Source: Prevotellaceae bacterium (GTDB lineage Bacteria; Bacteroidota; Bacteroidia; Bacteroidales; Paludibacteraceae). Taken from it: 9,721 nt of DNA. The notes beneath the pieces were generated by a model. That model did no database searches. It saw only the letters and a list, made by a program, of their open reading frames with translations, and was not told where the DNA came from. Below, one piece after another: positions 6,840 through 9,721 of this stretch (position 1 is its first letter; every line of letters begins with the position of its first letter). The stretch is from NCBI GenBank assembly GCA_031255055.1, contig JAIRTG010000069.1, positions 1 to 9,721 on the forward strand. Reading direction: 5' to 3'. The translations under genes and the position numbers were made by a program.

Positions 6840-6885
6840 TTGTTTTCTACGGATATTGAATTTCCGCTTGCAGGCACTGCTGATA

Positions 6886-6922
6886 AAAAAACGTTGCAAA
6901 ATCAGATTCTGCAACGTTTTTT
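6886..6922 (-). terminator. Intrinsic terminator of gcvP
   Basis: A perfect 13-bp inverted repeat, AAAAAACGTTGCA (6886-6898) and TGCAACGTTTTTT (6910-6922), with an 11-base loop. Read on the minus strand it starts 15 bp after the gcvP stop and ends in a run of seven T bases, the classic intrinsic terminator layout. The symmetrical A and T runs mean it could also stop plus-strand transcripts, but no plus-strand gene lies upstream of it. It separates gcvP from the cca transcription unit. Confidence 0.88.
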
Positions 6923-6937
6923 CGTATTTTGTCGGTA

Positions 6938-9721
6938 TCAAACGGGATGCTTTTCCCACGATGACGTCGGCGGACAAACACATAACAAATTCCTGTCGCC
7001 AAAAGCATTATCAATTCGAGCGACATTTATCCAGAATTTATTTTCTTTTGTCCATTCGGTTGGATAAACAGCTTTGCTTCGCGGATAAGGTAAGTTCCAA
7101 CCGTCATCAACCGCGAGATACTCAGGATGCGGCGCATTGACCAATACATTGTTTTTCGAGTCGGCTGTTCCGTTTTCTATTTCTTTTATTTCGTTGTAGA
7201 TACTCAACAACGCTTCGGCAAAACGATCCAATTCTTCCAGCGATTCGCTTTCCGTCGGTTCAATCATCAGTGTTCCGTGTACGGGAAACGACAGGGTCGG
7301 CGCATGATAACCGTAATCTATCAGGCGTTTTGCAATATCGGTTTCGGTGATGCCCGACGTTGATTTGAATGTGCGACATTCCAAAATAAGTTCGTGTCCC
7401 ACTCGTCCGTTTGCTCCCGTATAGACAATTCCATACGTGTCTTTGAGAAGACATGCCAGGTAATTTGCATTCAAAATCGCGATTTTGGTTGCTCTTTTCA
7501 ATCCTTCCGTTCCCATCATACGGATGTAGGCGTATGTAATCGGTAAGATGCCCGGACTTCCGAATGGCGCTGCTCCTACGGTATTTCTGCCGAAATGCGT
7601 GTCGGGTAAAAACGGCGTCAAATGTTTTGCCGTGCAAATAGGGCCGACTCCCGGTCCGCCGCCACCGTGGGGCATGGCAAATGTTTTGTGCAGGTTCAGG
7701 TGGCACACATCTGCACCAATTGTACCCGGATTCGTCAATCCGACTTGCGCATTCATGTTTGCACCGTCCATATACACCTGTCCGCCGTATTTATGGACTG
7801 TTTGGCACATCCATTTGATTTCCGTCTCAAAAATTCCGTGTGTTGACGGATAGGTAATCATGCAGCCAAACAGGTTATCGGCATGTTGTTTTGCTTTTTC
7901 TTCCCAGTCTGCCAAATCAACGTTTCCGTTTTCGTCGGATTTTACGATTACAATGTCCAGTCCCGCCTGATGAGCGCTGGCCGGATTTGTTCCGTGCGCC
8001 GACGCCGGAATCAGAACGATATTTCGGTGTTCTTCTTTTTTTGAAATAAAGTACTCCCTGATAGTCATTAATCCGGCGTATTCTCCTGCTGCACCTGAGT
8101 TTGGCTGCAAGCTGCAACCGTCAAAACCGGTGACGGCAGAGAGCATTTTTTCGAGTCCGTCTATTATTTCAAGAAAACCTTCCGCCTGATTTGCCGGCAC
8201 CAAAGGATGTACGGCGCCAAATCCGGCCAATGTTATCGGAAGCATTTCCGATGCGGCGTTCAGTTTCATTGTACACGAACCCAAAGAAATCATCGAGTGT
8301 GTCAAAGAAATATCTTTCCGTTCCAATTTTTTGATGTAACGCATCATTTCGGTCTCGGTGTGATACTTCTTGAACGCTTCATTTGTCAGATAGTCGGATT
8401 TTCGTTCAAATGCTTCGTCGAACGACTTTAAACCGTAAATGTCATTCTTTTGTGCATAAACGGGATTATTATCCGTAGCCGCAGCAAATATGTCAATCAA
8501 CGTATTCACGTCGTCAATATCGGTTGTTTCGTCGATGCTGATACCTATTTCGCCTGTTTCGTAATAATAGAAGTTGACTTCGTGTGCCTGTGCAATCCTG
8601 CGAATATCTTCTTGCGATACATTTGCTGGAAGGTGTACTTTCAGCGTATCGAAAAAGTTATCGTTTTCCTGAGAAAAACCATACACAGGTAACACTTCAT
8701 TAATATATGTTGCAATGGAATGGATATTTTCCGCGATACTTTTTATTCCTTCCCTACCGTGATATACATTATAGAACGCGGCCATAGAAGCCATCAATGC
8801 TTGTGCCGTACAGATGTTGGATGTTGCTTTTTCGCGCTTGATATGCTGTTCGCGTGTTTGCAGGGCCATACGCAGCGCCGGTTTTCCGTTTACATCTTTA
8901 CTAATTCCGATTATTCTGCCCGGAAGGTCACGCTTGTATTCTTCTTTTGTTGCAAAATATGCCGCCGATGGACCGCCGAAACTCATCGGGATACCCCAAC
9001 GCTGTGTACTTCCAAACACGATGTCGGCGCCCCATTCTCCCGGAGGGGTAAGCAAAGACAGACTCAATATATCGGCGGCAACCGCCACTTTGCAATTGTT
9101 CTCGTGCGCTTTCAGGGCGAATTGAGCATAATCGTCAATATTACCCTCCGAATTCGGATACTGGATTATTACGCCGAAATATTTTTCGGAGAATTCAAAC
9201 CTGTCGTAGCTACCGATTTCCAGCGATATGTTTTGAGGTTTTGTACGGGTTTTTAGTACTGCTAATGTTTGAGGGAAAACGTTTTCATCCACAAATAAGG
9301 TGTTTATATTTGCTTTTACCTGCTCCCTCGAACGTAGATTAAACATCATCGTGGCGGCTTCTGCGGCTGCTGTTGCCTCATCCAGCAAAGACGCATTTGC
9401 GAGTGGCATTCCGGTAAAGTCCGAAACGGCAGATTGAAACAGCAGCAACGCTTCTAAACGCCCTTGAGAAATTTCGGCCTGATATGGCGTGTATGACGTG
9501 TACCATACCGGATTTTGCAGCACATTCCGCAGGATTACGGCAGGCGTACAAGTGTTATACCAACCTCTACCGATGTAGGAGGTATATAATTTATTCTTAC
9601 CGGCGATACGATTGATATGTTCCGTGAATTTTTGCTCATCCAATGCTTCCGGAAGCTGCATGTCTTCGGACAGCCGGATATTTTCGGGAATAACCTGTTC
9701 AATCAGTTCATCCAATTCATT
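6938..9721 (-). CDS. gcvP: Glycine dehydrogenase (P protein of glycine cleavage), 5' end cut off
   Basis: The pyridoxal phosphate-dependent P protein, which decarboxylates glycine and passes the aminomethyl group to the lipoyl arm of GcvH. The visible 927 residues cover nearly all of a fused, two-domain P protein. Numbering from the codon at 9713-9715: the N-terminal half has YTPYQAEISQGRLEAL (75-90), WGIPMSFGGPSAAYFATK (240-257) and QTREQHIKREKATSNICTAQ (286-305). The C-terminal catalytic half has ISLGSCTMKLN (476-486), SAHGTNPASAHQAG (572-585), the cofactor lysine Lys677 in LNLHKTF, and the glycine-rich PHGGGGPGVGP (682-692). The end, RNLLCVCPP, is typical. The frame stays open to the window edge (upstream codons read Asn-Glu-Leu-Asp-Glu-Leu), so the true start lies outside; by comparison with the family about 30-40 residues are missing. 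No frameshift or lost key residue is seen. A terminator follows the stop, so gcvP ends its unit. Any glycine riboswitch or gcvT/gcvH partner would be beyond the window. Confidence 0.97.
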   Translation of the reverse strand, partial: NELDELIEQVIPENIRLSEDMQLPEALDEQKFTEHINRIAGKNKLYTSYIGRGWYNTCTPAVILRNVLQNPVWYTSYTPYQAEISQGRLEALLLFQSAVSDFTGMPLANASLLDEATAAAEAATMMFNLRSREQVKANINTLFVDENVFPQTLAVLKTRTKPQNISLEIGSYDRFEFSEKYFGVIIQYPNSEGNIDDYAQFALKAHENNCKVAVAADILSLSLLTPPGEWGADIVFGSTQRWGIPMSFGGPSAAYFATKEEYKRDLPGRIIGISKDVNGKPALRMALQTREQHIKREKATSNICTAQALMASMAAFYNVYHGREGIKSIAENIHSIATYINEVLPVYGFSQENDNFFDTLKVHLPANVSQEDIRRIAQAHEVNFYYYETGEIGISIDETTDIDDVNTLIDIFAAATDNNPVYAQKNDIYGLKSFDEAFERKSDYLTNEAFKKYHTETEMMRYIKKLERKDISLTHSMISLGSCTMKLNAASEMLPITLAGFGAVHPLVPANQAEGFLEIIDGLEKMLSAVTGFDGCSLQPNSGAAGEYAGLMTIREYFISKKEEHRNIVLIPASAHGTNPASAHQAGLDIVIVKSDENGNVDLADWEEKAKQHADNLFGCMITYPSTHGIFETEIKWMCQTVHKYGGQVYMDGANMNAQVGLTNPGTIGADVCHLNLHKTFAMPHGGGGPGVGPICTAKHLTPFLPDTHFGRNTVGAAPFGSPGILPITYAYIRMMGTEGLKRATKIAILNANYLACLLKDTYGIVYTGANGRVGHELILECRTFKSTSGITETDIAKRLIDYGYHAPTLSFPVHGTLMIEPTESESLEELDRFAEALLSIYNEIKEIENGTADSKNNVLVNAPHPEYLAVDDGWNLPYPRSKAVYPTEWTKENKFWINVARIDNAFGDRNLLCVCPPTSSWEKHPV

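Noticed and set aside
6841..6885. Small RNA or riboswitch between gcvP and cca
   Set aside because: The stretch is short, shows no conserved-looking structure beyond the terminator, and lies upstream of the cca promoter box, so it would not be in the cca leader.
6814..7140. Plus-strand open frame of 108 codons crossing the intergenic region
   Set aside because: It runs through the gcvP terminator hairpin and the end of gcvP, and the predicted product has no domain-like pattern.
8720..9256. Plus-strand open frame of 178 codons
   Set aside because: It is fully antisense to conserved gcvP sequence, Cys/Phe/Arg-rich, and has no promoter or motif of its own.
9713..9715. TTG as the start of gcvP
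   Set aside because: The frame continues upstream to the window edge with family-like residues, and known P proteins have a further conserved N-terminal segment, so the gene is cut by the window.

Overview
The window looks like an ordinary stretch of chromosome from a member of the Bacteroidota, probably the order Bacteroidales. Three things point there. Promoters carry the Bacteroidota -7 octamer TAnnTTTG, including two exact copies of TACCTTTG. Start codons follow A-rich leaders with no clear Shine-Dalgarno sequence. The protein set (fused GcvP, HD-type CCA-adding enzyme, S9A prolyl oligopeptidase with a secretion signal, and the long-chain acyl-CoA synthetase variant with GRFKSLLISSDGEKYSPEG) fits this group. 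The assignment rests on recognition by eye, not on a search.

Layout, left to right. Bases 1-231 are non-coding and structurally odd: a GC-rich block of short hairpins ending in a C9 run lies between two AT-rich arrays of a 7-bp unit (TCACTAA/TCATTCA). The right array runs directly into the promoter of the first gene. Bases 232-1095 (+) encode a four-helix membrane protein of unknown function. A consensus promoter starts right after its stop codon and drives a long-chain fatty acid-CoA ligase (1167-3074, +). That gene faces, across a shared hairpin terminator, a minus-strand pair: a CCA-adding enzyme (5359-6771), then 25 bp later an exported prolyl oligopeptidase (3204-5333). The pair has its own promoter at about 6832-6839. 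Upstream of it, behind a strong intrinsic terminator (6886-6922), lies the 3' part of gcvP (6938-9721, minus), whose start is outside the window.

The genes do not form one pathway. They cover housekeeping tasks: fatty acid activation, tRNA 3'-end maturation, peptide breakdown in the envelope, and glycine cleavage. They fall into at least four transcription units. I see no CRISPR array, transposase, phage gene, rRNA or tRNA, and no convincing new multi-gene system. The parts most worth a second look are the composite repeat element at 1-231, the uncharacterised membrane protein next to it, and the start-site correction for the CCA enzyme.
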